25,261 nt of DNA, taken from the NCBI GenBank assembly GCA_015179025.1, contig WHUX01000456.1, positions 1 to 25,261 of the forward strand, read 5' to 3'. Below are positions 1 through 10,276 of this stretch, piece by piece. This stretch comes from Terfezia claveryi. Taxonomy: Eukaryota > Ascomycota > Pezizomycetes > Pezizales > Pezizaceae. Positions within the stretch are counted from its first letter, which is position 1. Every line of letters starts with the position of its first letter. Made by a program: the position numbers and the translations under genes. A model generated the notes under the pieces. It did not search any database, had not been told where the DNA came from, and saw nothing but the letters and a program-made list of their open reading frames with translations.

Positions 1-2440
1 TCCTCGGACATTTCATTTGGCGAGACATCACTGGGAAGGATTGACAATGAGCTGTATAGTTTAGTTAAGGAAGCCCCACCCCTTCCACGGGCGCAGGATG
101 AAAGAGACATATACCTTCGCGTTAGCAAGTCTTTTTCTAATTCCTGAAGATTGTAACCTTTGCTTGCAATCAGAGTGTTAGTCGGCGGCATCCATTTCCA
201 GCTGCTGCAGGCCAACTTTCACTGTTCCACCACTTTTAATACTACCTGGTGCGAGAAATTGTTGCGTCATGCCTATATCGCAATCGTCTTTATTACCTTC
301 AATAGGCTGTAGTTCATCTACTTTACCAGCTTGTTTACTTAAGCCCGGCCCCCCAACAGCCGTACTTTCTTTCTTTCTCTTCACCTTGTGCCTCTAACTC
401 TGCGTGCATCTCTCTCTGCCATTTCTTTCTAGTACTCGGCAACCTTGTCCGTTTTATTTTCGAAGTGGTAATATTTCTTGTAAAACTCGTCATCCTTGCC
501 CTTGTAACCTGTCTGGTCATCCAAATCTTGCATCATGCGTTCCGGCACTAAGTATTATAGTCTCGATATTTTGCTCTAAAGTGCGAGCTCCTTGAGCAGG
601 ATCCATTGGAAGCTCTTTCGTGGTGGTGTGACCCGGCCCATCATGTCTTTACATTCATGTACAGTGCCCTCGGCTTCTACATCTGATTTCTTGTAGAGCA
701 AAGGAGGTGAATGGATGCTTTATTGGAATACTAACTATACGTGATTCTTGTATGTCAGAAGGGTTTGGGCAGCTGGGGAGTTTGAAAGCAAGATTAATCC
801 TTTTGGTATGACACCAGCATCCGGGCAGCCTCCGATGGTCATCTCCCCGGTTGACGGGCATGAGGTGCTGATCTTCGAATTCAATATGCACGAGTCCATA
901 AATATATGGTAAAAGATCGAGCCTCCTTGGAAAATGACGATCCGGCTCGCGCCCAGGCCTATTCAATATGGGCAGCCCGGGCAATACATGTATGAAACTG
1001 CACTATGGCATAAATGATGTTTTTGGCTTGCTTTGAGCGTGACCTGAGCCTGGGAGAACTGCCAGTGGTACAGTTACATTTCTTCTGAAGAAAGACTGTC
1101 GATTAGCTGTGAATGTCAAGACCCACCAAGGTTCTAACACAACCTACCTTGAAGAATCCCATCCTTAATTAAGTTCCCCAATGCTTGAAGACCGTACGCG
1201 GCCTTAAAAAGATGTAGCTGCTCGAAAGATGTTCATTGGGTTGACAATAGTGAAAACGAGGTCATGCAAGAAGCCCGTACCTGCTGATTGATTAAAAGAG
1301 TGTGTAAACAAGGAACAATCTGCAAGCAAGCTATATTCATCCTTAGGGAAGATTTTCTGGTGAAATCCAGTCTTGCTCTAGCCTATGAAAATCCCTACGT
1401 AAAACTATGGGTAACACTACTATTACAATTGCAAGTTAATGCCTGGTCAAGAACTGTTTGACAACGTGACAGTTAGTCTCGTGCCCGAGTAACAGTCTCG
1501 AAACCATATACATTATTTTACTGAACCCCGTAGTAGCCATTAGTTCTTACCTGAATTACTCTTTGAATAAGCATTTGCAACCAGATTATGAGTATTTATC
1601 ATTAGTAAGTGCCCTTCCTAGAAGTGAGCCCGAGCGGCCGCCTTGCTACTGCATTCAGTAGCATCGTACCCAGCCAGGTAGGTGCTACTCAACAGGTTTG
1701 AGTTCTCAGTCAGACCTAAATATATCATATAGGGTATTTCATGGTTAAAACGGTACCTAAAATACAGAAACTACAGACAAATACGAGAACCACATGTAAC
1801 GTGCTCTCAAGATCAAGGAAGGACATACAATATCTGATACTGTCTCAAACTACGTACACTCTGCAGCCGCCCTGTGCCCTGCTCTTTTGGTTGATACTAA
1901 TGCACTGTTTCCAGCGAGGCCAGATTTTTCCACAGCACCCTTGATACCATCCAGCTGCGTAGAGGTTATATACAGTTTGCTTTTGTAAAAGGACCACATA
2001 TATACCGGTAGTCGCATGTCATCGATAGCAGTCACGTACCGACTGAGACTAACTGCACTTATCTTGAATCTGCCCTCGGTATATTCTTTATCTAGTACAA
2101 TATAATATGCTGGCTTAACGATGCCAGTTAGAATTTATAAGGAATTTTCTAACTTCGGTAATAACACATTGAAGTTATATCTTGAAAGGCTCTGGCAATC
2201 CGCTCAATGGCTTAAGACCTTCAGGCGTAAAAGACCTCTGGAAAAGCCTTGGTTTTTGCCAGTTGGTCATGCCGCTGAATGTGGAAAGGGAACAGGTTTA
2301 GAGCCTTGTACTGAGGGTAGAATTCATTTAGAGACTATATATCTATATAGTGCAACCACTATATACTGTATATTCCGTCGATACGAATATTTGACTAAAT
2401 TACTTATGTAACGGAACTAGAAATAATTTGGTTCAAGATT
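1..2440. other. gene-poor stretch with weak coding-like fragments
   Basis: I see no gene that I can defend here. On the minus strand at about 178-600 several frames read like protein (for example a Lys/Glu-rich stretch containing ELEAQGEEKERKYGCW, followed after a frame change by QFLAPGSIKSGGTVKVGLQQ), but they change frame and are cut by stops, including a TAG. A second minus-strand open stretch at 655-984 (109 codons, TTG start) contains the run DLLPYIYGLVHIEFEDQHL and matches no family I recognise. The most likely explanation is one or two decayed genes or transposon fragments. A plus-strand open stretch of 96 codons at 2121-2411 has no recognisable motif. Confidence 0.3.
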
Positions 2441-2469
2441 TGAGCGAAGTCTTGCGTTACTTTGAATGA

Positions 2470-2487
2470 ATATATATATATATATAT
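2470..2487. repeat. (TA)9 microsatellite
   Basis: An uninterrupted alternating A/T run inside an AT-rich block covering roughly 2440-2960. Confidence 0.95.
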
Positions 2488-2609
2488 TTTTCTCGCACAT
2501 TTTACGTGCAGCGTAGTTAGACCCGAGCAAGTGATTATAACCTTTGCCGTGATCACTAGCTTGCCCCTAACAGGATACTTATAGCTAGATTCTAGAAATA
2601 AGAAAAGAA

Positions 2610-2636
2610 TTTTTTTTTTTTTTAAAAAAAAAAAAA
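2610..2636. repeat. T14-A13 self-complementary homopolymer pair
   Basis: Fourteen T followed at once by thirteen A. The two halves are complementary, so the site can form a perfect hairpin with almost no loop. It lies in an AT-rich block that also holds a (TA)n run and a (TTA)n run. It could be an assembly join or a genuine dA:dT tract. Confidence 0.9.
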
Positions 2637-2827
2637 GACATCTTAATTAAAAATTAATAGTAAGGTTTCGTACAAAAAGGTACGTCAATATTACTGCTGG
2701 GAATCTAATTTCTATCTGAGTTTTTCCTATAGCTAAAGTACTAGAAGCTTTATACTGTTTTTTTATAAACTAAAACATTAAGTACTTTAATGAAATAGAA
2801 ATATTCTGCCAATTGAACTAGGACCCT

Positions 2828-2850
2828 TTATTATTATTATTATTATTATA
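2828..2850. repeat. (TTA)n trinucleotide microsatellite
   Basis: About seven and a half copies of TTA in an AT-rich, gene-free block. No coding frame runs through it. Confidence 0.95.
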
Positions 2851-3399
2851 TTCTGGTATAATAAAATTAATCTTCTAGTATTTAATAGAAAGATTTCCAA
2901 AAAAAAAAAATACTTTGCTAGTTAAAGTAGTTTAGTTATTCAACAAGTACTCCTACCTTATTTAGTTCCCCTAAGCCACTGCGAAATGATTTTATCAAAA
3001 CCCGATTACTGAAGAATAAGTTCCGCAACTCCTTCAGTTACCCTGAACTTATATTTAAGTTGAGAATGGTACCTTGTCTTGTGATATGTCAAGCCGTGCA
3101 ATAATTATGCAAAAACTGTGGCAGATAATGTGTATCGGAAGTATCATAGTCTCCTAAATTTGCATATCATTATCTCTATCTATGTTGGGGTGAGTGGGCC
3201 AGGGGGGAAATGGAGAGGGAAGGAGAGAGAGAAAAGGTTAAGTCTCACGGCGTCAAGATACTGCAAATGTACATTACATTATACCCATGTTAAAAACCTC
3301 CCACTTTCATGACTTCGAGACAAGGACAAAAATCATTACCCTATCCCATATCTCTCCAATCCAATCCGTGTGACTCGACTTACCTAGTCTAACTACCTC

Positions 3400-3700
3400 G
3401 ACTACAGCCACCGTGATCCGCCTGGCTCAACTGTATTGTCAGCCCTACATATTTAGAGTCTCTTGGTCCCACTAAGTCCGCCTGCAGCTGGCCCGACTAG
3501 TTTGATTGCAGCTATTTAACTATTGTCTGCCTAGCTTGCCTGGTTCGACTTCACCTGTGTACTATAGTTCAAAGTCTGCCCTATTTTGACTGGTTCGAAT
3601 TGTAGCCCGGCCCCACTGAAGAAGTCCCTCTGGCACTATAGTCCACCTGGTTTGGCGTAACTCTGCTTAGTTCACCTGAGTCCCGTTATTCGACTGATCG
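3400..3700. repeat. degenerate pyrimidine-rich repeats
   Basis: Related words recur every 40-70 bases: TCCGCCTGGCTCAACT near 3416, then TCCGCCTG..GACT near 3478, TCTGCCTAG..TTCGACT near 3527, TCTGCCC..TTCGAAT near 3574 and TCCACCTGGTTTGG near 3642. Together they look like an old, diverged tandem array with a core of about TCYGCCTRG followed by GGTTCGACT. The surrounding 2960-4160 shows no gene; a 66-codon open stretch at 3739-3939 has no recognised motif. Confidence 0.4.
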
Positions 3701-4167
3701 TATGTTGGGCTATTTCTACACGCCGCATAGGCGGTCGTATGATGTACGGTGGTCTCAACCCATGGGAGGAAGGTTACCTTAAGCCCGTTGCTGGATCGTC
3801 CATGTACCCACTATCTATCCGCAATCCGGCTTCATCAGAAGGTGCTACCAATTGGGAATATAAACATGTAGACCCCTCGTCTGTCAATATCTTCAACGGC
3901 TTGCTTCACGCTTTTCTATCTTCAAAACACAACAGCTAAGTAGAAAATCAGCACTCGAGCTACAAATGTGACATAAAATAATGCACCTACTAAGATAACC
4001 AGACAACAATGTGAGCGCCAGTTTGTAGCATACTGTAGACATGAAAGACTCAAGTACATACTTGGAGCTCCTATCACCAACAATCTGCCCGCTATGATAG
4101 CCTCGAGATCGTTTCATTGATTACGGTACAGGAACGCCTTGTCTTCTGGCTCGGCCAGGGCGCATAG

Positions 4168-4191
4168 CTAGGTAGGAATAACACTACCTAG
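4168..4191. repeat. perfect 8-bp inverted repeat
   Basis: CTAGGTAG, eight bases of loop, then CTACCTAG. The right arm overlaps the start of the 15-bp target duplication of the adjacent poly(A)-tailed insertion, so the insertion landed in or beside this small palindrome. Confidence 0.8.
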
Positions 4192-4200
4192 TTCTAGTTA

Positions 4201-4352
4201 GTTCATCAACGATATGTGTACTTATTTTGCCGGGTCTGGCCGATTAACTGGTCTTTCCCTTGAATCCACCGGGTTTCCGTGTGGCTCCTCATAGCCCCCC
4301 CATCGGGGCTGCATAGGAGTACTAAGTATTTAAAAAAAAAAAAAAAAAAAAA
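4201..4352 (+). mobile_element. poly(A)-tailed retroposed insertion with 15-bp target-site duplication
   Basis: The 15-mer ACCTAGTTCTAGTTA occurs at 4186-4200 and again, identically, at 4353-4367. Between the copies lie 152 bp ending in a run of 22 A (4332-4353; the last A can belong to the duplication). A body, a 3' A-tail and a long perfect duplication of the target are the signature of LINE-machinery retroposition. The body is too short for a LINE with coding capacity. It contains foldable segments: CTCCTCATAGCCCC pairs with GGGGCTGCATAGGAG, CCACCGG can pair with CCGTGTGG across a short loop, and GCC pairs with GGC further 5'. I find no convincing tRNA A or B box. It is therefore either a retroposed structured small RNA (SINE-like) or the 5'-truncated tail of a LINE or of an mRNA. 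Confidence 0.7.
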
Positions 4353-4659
4353 ACCTAGTTCTAGTTAAGTGTAAACGCGCATAGAAACCTGCCTGGATCC
4401 ATTAATTGAAAAACCGAATGCATATACTGCCAGATGCACTGCAAAAGCATAACCAGTCCTTCTAGTTTCCTTTTTCCTTAAAGGCCATTCGAAAGGCATT
4501 GGATATTCAGAGAGTTCAGTCAATAACACCTCAAAACTCTTAACTTAAAAAACTTAATCTCCAAGGTTGCTCCAGATGAGGTTGCTGCCTTGTAGTCATG
4601 CGCAAACGCGTGATACGTCGACCGGGGTCTACATGAATTCTCATCAAGTTGATGAGTTT

Positions 4660-4675
4660 CCCCCCCCCCCCCCCC
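4660..4675. repeat. poly(C) run of 16
   Basis: Sixteen consecutive C followed by ACACCCC. The region 4368-5030 otherwise shows no supportable gene. An 86-codon open stretch at 4567-4827 runs through the C tract as polyproline and is probably not real. Confidence 0.9.
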
Positions 4676-5035
4676 ACACCCCATCTCTACAACCCTGGCC
4701 CTACATTTACTTTTGGTTTTCTGGGCATACGAATCTCAAGGTATTAGGGTACCATTCCCTTCAGAAGGGGCCTGGCTCCAAGGCCTGTGGGTTTATCTTG
4801 CCTGGATTGGGTTACAGTAGAAGTTGAATACAAGTTATGCCATTAGGATGGTTGACCCATTCATATGAGGAATATAAAAGGGAATAGCTAATGGTTTCCT
4901 GATTCTAGCATTCTTATATCGAATATATCCTTGTATTAGGCATGATTATATCGAAGTTCTACGTACACATTCGAGAGCATGGGCAGCCTATAGGAAAGAG
5001 TCACTTACTGTATATATACATGATTAATTGTGGCT

Positions 5036-5780
5036 ATGGTGGCAGTTAAACACTAATACGCAATTGCTCCAACTTCGCATGAGCCCTCGCTCGTGGGCAG
5101 GTTCAAGTTCATTAACAGGTAAGTCTCCCGGAGGGCCAGTCACGAGAAATATAATGCCTCTATCTGCTCCGCAAAGCAAGAATGCAAATATCACAGGCCT
5201 GACAATACCGTCTTAACGTCCACATTAAACCACATATGGTAAATGTATAGGCACAGTACGTATATGTAAATGTGTTGCGCCATTGCAGCTACCCAAGATG
5301 ATTGCTACATTACCAGGTAAGTCAAGATGCAATCATTCGTATAGGTACGGCTGCAACCTCACGAATTGCTTTTAACCTTTAACAGGGAGAGGATGATCCT
5401 TACCATCTTGATTTGTTGAAGAAGAGGCAGTCGGTGCCCATCAGCTGCGCTTCCAAATGCACTTTGGAAACTCTGATAAAGCAACTTTGAAGCTTGTATT
5501 CCTCCAAACCTGGCTTGCAGGCGTCGAATTGCATTTTACATCTAGGCCAAGGCCCGGGACGCCCGCATCATTTGCGGACGCATGTCATTTTGAGAAACTC
5601 GAGGCGCTTAAGCTTATCCAGGCCACAACACTACTCCACAGTATCTGAGAATATGCAGGAGTTAGGTATCTTGCCCACTGTTTGGGGGAGGAAGCAGAAG
5701 CAATCTTCCCCGCACCATTATTACTGGCCGTTGATCTTTCTGTCCCTGCGGGGGATACATATTTACGAGTACCAGTCTAA
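5036..5780 (+). pseudogene. decayed spliced gene of unknown family
   Basis: A plus-strand reading can be followed across intron-like gaps. From ATG 5036 the frame reads MVAVKH, meets TAA at 5054-5056, then YAIAPTSHEPSLVGRFKFIN up to 5118. There a perfect AG|GTAAGT donor opens a 78-nt gap (5119-5196), after which PDNTVLTSTLNHI continues in frame. Further candidate introns are 5239-5288 and 5317-5385, the latter again with AG|GTAAGT and CAG. Downstream, one frame contains FVEEEAVGAHQLRFQMHFG, LQTWLAGVELHFTSRP, a TGA at 5646-5648, then GVRYLAHCLGEEAEAIFPAP and VDLSVPAGDTYLRVPV, ending at TAA 5778-5780. The internal stops are of the kind made by C-to-T change (CAA to TAA, CGA to TGA). The competing frame at 5386-5490 (EDDPYHLDLLKKRQSVPIS) is also open, so the last joins are uncertain. 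I do not recognise the protein family. Confidence 0.4.
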
Positions 5781-8765
5781 TCCAACCAAAGTTGCAGGAG
5801 CAACTGTCTTAACATTCAGGCTCACTGTTTGATGAGCATAAGTACACTCTGCTTGTACACTTACGCAATAATGATCATAACTACCTGCAGGATTATTTTG
5901 ACTTGAATCAATGCAATGCACGCAACCCCGTCCATCAATGCTGTACCGGCATTCTGTGCGGCGGCAAATGGAAGATAAGAATCTGTATTATTTAACATGC
6001 AAGCTGGCTTCAACAAAGCTTTGGAACACACCTGTGACTTCCCGCGGGAGGGCCATATGTATAAGATATAATAGTCAATTGCAAACCCGTCTATTGGATA
6101 CCCTTTGGGTAGAAAGCCAATTAGGGATGTTACCCAATAATGGAGGGCCAAAGATGAAAAACAGCCATGTTTCTGATTTTGAGGAGCTGGATCTTGCATT
6201 TACCTAAGAATATGGGTATCCAATCAGGAAGGTCATTTAAAGGTTCGACAGTATGCAGTCCATGTAGGTGCATGCATTCCACGGCATCATCCGTGAGCCC
6301 AATCTCATACCATTGGGTTAAGTCCTAGTCGAAAATTTTTTGATCCTACGCTTGCCTTCTCGTTGTAAAATGGGCGTTACTACTTGTGGGGCCAGAACTC
6401 ACCTCTTTATCAGTGCTTTTGTTCGCTAGTTTTTTGCGGTACCTTTTGCGGTGCCTACTTAATCAAGCAAACTACGGTACTGTACATATCCTGGGCAACT
6501 GATCAAACTTTATTGGATTTCTTGGCACCCTTCACAAACACTGTGCATGCGGCGTCCATGTGTCAAACCGACCACGGGGGGTAGGTACGTACATACTGTA
6601 ATACAAGGGAACGTTTCCAAGGTAAGCCTGTCCATCCGGCCTGATCATACACTAAATTCGAAGTCATGGCAGCTCGAAACCTTTCTTTTTTGCGGGGTGG
6701 GGGGGGGGGGACCTGTAATAGGACAGCTCATCACTTTGGCCCCTCCAAAAAAAAAAAATTTCATCGCTGATGTTGATTGATTGAATTCTAGTAGATTCTC
6801 CAGATATCTTATATATATATGTGTGTGTGTGGGTGTGTGTGTTTGTGTGTGTTTGTGTGTGTGACGGGATATCTTACTGTTGATGAACTGGCAGTTCTGA
6901 TATCGTTTTTCCCTTGAAGGTGATTCTGGAAACAGTGCCAACTGCTAAGGGCACCAAATAGAACGATGATACCTCTTTACCCCCCGAGAGGTGCTCCCGC
7001 CTCTTGTCCTCAGATAATGGTTGCGTGCATGCGGCTTACGGTAGGATCGTCGAGTTCATGCGCTTACGGTAGGTAGGATCAGAAGCACACAGGAACGGAA
7101 AATCAATGCAGTTCCCGATAAGCAATCTGTCGGCTTATTTCATATTTCATGGTAATTATTACATGCTGTACAGTATCTACAGAGTATTTCATTCTTTATT
7201 TTTGGCTACTTGATATTAGAGGACCAAAGGATTGATTCGGGCACAAGTACTCTGTACATGCATACACAACAATTTGGTTCCGTTTGGTCAAATACGAACT
7301 GCGGCACAATACGAACAGCAGCAGTAATACCCCAGCAGTTTCGATTTGCACCGAGACACAAGCGAGCTGTAGCCCAGAAACCAATCTGGTTCATCTATGG
7401 GGGACCTTTTTTTTTTTTCCTTTGAATTGGCATAGGTACAGTACAGTAAACACTTTGTTTGGCGGACGAATGCGATGCATACAGGCTCAGGGGCTATATT
7501 GGTATAATGTACCGCGGGCCGATGCATGGCTAAATAAACATGGGAATGATACCCCAAAAAATATAACGTTCCTGGTCGGAGGCTCCAGTTGGTGGGGTTT
7601 CACAGCAGGGCGCCAAAACTACTTAGATATGGATTAAACCGAGAGTGACGTAGAGCCTAGTTAACCGACAGCGCGGTACTGTGTGGATATGCACATGCAC
7701 ACAAACAGTTCGATTATCTCCTAGACGATTTAAACACTGACAAGAGACGAAGTTGGAATGACGCCGTACCGCACGGAGCAGCCCGTACATCTGCTTGTCG
7801 GACAAACTCATCACAGTTGATCTGTGAAAGCCCCCCAATACTTCCTTTCCACCTCTTGAAGGAATGTATTTATGGCGCCGACACACCAGGTAAGTAGGTG
7901 AGGGTGTGGATCCACCGCCCCGCCCCCCTTTCCCCCGGAATTCGTGGCCAAACATCACTTTAACAATTACTTTAATAACCGGCCTCGTCAGGCAACAAAA
8001 CGGAGCCTGTCGTCGAAAAGTTGTTTCAATTTCTTCCAACACTAACTAGTGTGTGTGGTGAGGGGGCTTGCAATTGGGCCTTCATAAAACATTCCTGGCG
8101 CCAATAGAATCACACCCTCTTCGGGAGTTCGAACTTTGCCTGACTCATTATTTGAGTAATTTGCTTGCCATCAATCCTTCTCGCCGCTTTTAGGGTTGAT
8201 AATCTCTACGCTAAAAATAAAACAACTCAGAGGAAACGAAACAATTTTCCATATTGTCGAGCATAGAATTGGCTGTGGGATGTTTTCGATATCAGACAAG
8301 TGGTGGCGGTAAAATTCTAGCGATTGCTTTGACAGTTGTTTGCGTAGTGCTGTGTGACTCCTCCTTTGAACCTTTTGAACCTGTCGTCAGGCTGCAGATT
8401 TTTTGGGAAGCATGCATGAAATTCCAGCCAATGGAGTTCATGTGGAGCAAGCATTATTGCCACAAGTACTGATCAATCTGAAATTAACTATAATGATATC
8501 ACTCGTAGTCTTCGCTGATGTGAGGGCCATGGCTGAGCAAGCTGAAGGCGTTGCCGTTTAGATTCCCCCCTTTTTCATCTCGGAAAGGGCCGTGTTATTT
8601 GCTTCAACTTCAGAGCGCCCTCTTCTTGTCGCGCCGTTCGCATCCTCATCGAACATTGCCCAAAAGCCGAGACTTGGTCGCGAAGAAAAAAGTTGAGGGG
8701 CAAGGAAGTTGGTTAGAAAAGCAATCATATGTGGACCCTCATCCTAGTAGGATCCGTGTCCCACC
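5781..8765. other. intergenic stretch without a defensible gene
   Basis: Nothing here can be called with confidence. The minus strand at about 5880-5990 holds a protein-like run (YLPFAAAQNAGTALMDGVAC) and at about 6130-6180 a second one in another frame (TWLFFIFGPPLLGNIPNWLS). They may be remnants of a further decayed gene, but I can neither join nor name them. Open stretches at 7284-7637 and 7623-8042 look random and carry homopolymers. The stretch also holds a G12 run at 6699-6710 and the TA/TG microsatellite listed separately. Confidence 0.35.
6810..6863. repeat. compound (TA)n(TG)n microsatellite
   Basis: A short AT alternation runs into GT repeats interrupted by single GGG and TTT changes. 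The minus strand therefore reads as a CA repeat, which explains a meaningless His/Thr-rich open frame there. Confidence 0.95.
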
Positions 8766-9029
8766 ATGAACCATGTCTTAGTTTTATTGTGTGGGACTGC
8801 TTTCCTTGCTCATTGCCTGGGTTCGAAAGTCCTAATTATTAGAGTACGACAAATTTGTACGTGTGTTGAGCGACTAAATCCGAGCTGTATGGGTTTGCCG
8901 GGTGCCAAACTTCGGCATAGGCGAGCTCCAGGGGACAGCAAAGTACCTGGCATTGAAAACCATCTGCTCATAACGGTCGGTAAAATCAAAAACTCAACCT
9001 GTCTTGACCGGAGGCAGTTCTGCGCCTAA
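8766..9029 (+). CDS. candidate small secreted cysteine-containing protein
   Basis: A single-exon open frame of 87 residues. The ATG sits in a strong fungal initiation context (CCACCATGAA). Residues 1-19 (MNHVLVLLCGTAFLAHCLG) have the short polar start, hydrophobic core and small residues near the end expected of a signal peptide. The remaining 68 residues are basic and hold five cysteines (ICTC, SC, TC and a penultimate C), with one NST glycosylation site near the end. An AATAAA lies 31 bases after the stop codon (9060-9065). No known domain is visible. Small secreted proteins of this size are common effectors or extracellular proteins in plant-associated fungi, but that role is only inferred here. 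The frame could also be fortuitous; the odd cysteine count and the lack of introns give no further support. Confidence 0.35.
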   Translation: MNHVLVLLCGTAFLAHCLGSKVLIIRVRQICTCVERLNPSCMGLPGAKLRHRRAPGDSKVPGIENHLLITVGKIKNSTCLDRRQFCA

Positions 9030-10276
9030 AGAACCGATGCTAATTTCCAAGACACTCTGAATAAAATACCGCACACACCCGAGTGAAAACTTTTTCGTGA
9101 TTTTCATCAAGTTCCCTATTCCAAGGGCCTTTCAGGTTGAAACAAGGAACGTGAAGGGCAAGATTGTCCCCAATAATGTGCCCGAATATTCCTGTCCAGT
9201 AACGGAGTTGTTTCTGTGTGATACAGGATATGCTGGATGTTTCAGTCGCAAATTTTTTTTAATGAACAATTCTGGTTTAAGAATTTCGACTTCCTCCTTT
9301 GCCTCGTGTGGGTGGACCGTAAATCTATATTGTTGAGGATTTGCCCTGCCAGTATAATTGGCTCATATTTAGTTACAGGCATCAGTGCTCCCAATATCGT
9401 GGCAAGAAATCCAGTCACTGTGATATGAACATTGAGTACAAGTGTTCCAATAGAGAGATACGTATCAGTCGAATTCATTAATAATAATACATAACTACCA
9501 CCCTCGTCAATGAAATCCTACGAGTACAATCTAGCTGGGTATCATCCTCCTCTTATGCCTATAATCCAAACAAGAAATTGCACAGCCATCCTGCACACTG
9601 TCCCACCACTGTCCCGCCACTGTCCCGCCACTGTCCCGCCACTGATGCCCTAATCTCACTTCCTTTACCTCCTATCCCTGCATTACTGAATAATCCTGCC
9701 CTATGAAACTCCTGCTAGACCCATTGACCTCTTGATGAAGAAAAGCGAAAAAGAAATGGTATCAATAAATTAAGACAAGAAACATGAGATTCCCGGTAAC
9801 CATAGCAAGCCATAAGTAGTTCCACCCTTTCCACGTATTAGTCGACAATCCCTCCTGCCCAATACTCGCTGTCACTGACGACAATATAAAGAAACCAAAC
9901 GACCTCCCCCATATGCAAATAGAGAAAAATATCTTTCACCTAGACGCAGATGAACGTGAAAAGCTTTTCCAAACCTGCTAGAACCGTAAGCCAACCGAAA
10001 GAACCGAAACCAGGAAATGAACATGTAATAATACAGTACTACCTTATGAGGTAACATGAATTTAAATAGAAAGCAAACTTTTGATCATCTTGTCAGAAAC
10101 AACGAAAGAGACCAATACCTGGTGAGAAAGCTTGATATGAAAAAAAAAAAAAAAGGAAAAGAACCGTTTCTCAGACCATTTCAAAAAAAAAAAGGAATTA
10201 AAGACATAAAACTCAAGGAAGACGTAATATGAATGGAGTAGAGTGAAAAATTTGTTAACGACCTTATATCCCTGAT
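9030..10276. other. spacer and 3' side of the gp1-like gene
   Basis: No gene is supported. Opposed open stretches at 9097-9336 (plus, GTG start, ending in SFASCGWTVNLYC) and 9242-9478 (minus, hydrophobic) are weak. The stretch holds an 11-bp minisatellite and poly(A)-rich DNA at about 10141-10193. The part next to 10277 is expected to be the 3' untranslated region of the minus-strand gene. Confidence 0.4.
9596..9644. repeat. 11-bp minisatellite, 4.5 copies
   Basis: The unit CACTGTCCCGC occurs four times in tandem from 9596 (the first copy has A in place of G), followed by a partial fifth copy, CACTG. The near identity of the copies points to recent expansion. Confidence 0.95.

Noticed and set aside
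6645..6941. Minus-strand open stretch rich in His and Thr
   Set aside because: It is the translation of the TG microsatellite and neighbouring poly(G) and poly(A) tracts.
7284..8042. Open stretches of 117 codons (plus) and 139 codons (minus)
   Set aside because: They overlap each other at the edges, run through homopolymers, start at non-ATG codons or lack a conserved look, and match no family.
8815..8835. GGTTCGAA-like word, considered as a tRNA B box
   Set aside because: No A box, acceptor stem or anticodon arm at the right spacing. The same holds for similar words near 3591 and 16631.
9596..9644. Tandem repeat considered as a CRISPR array
   Set aside because: Units are 11 bp with no spacers. 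This is a minisatellite in a eukaryotic genome.
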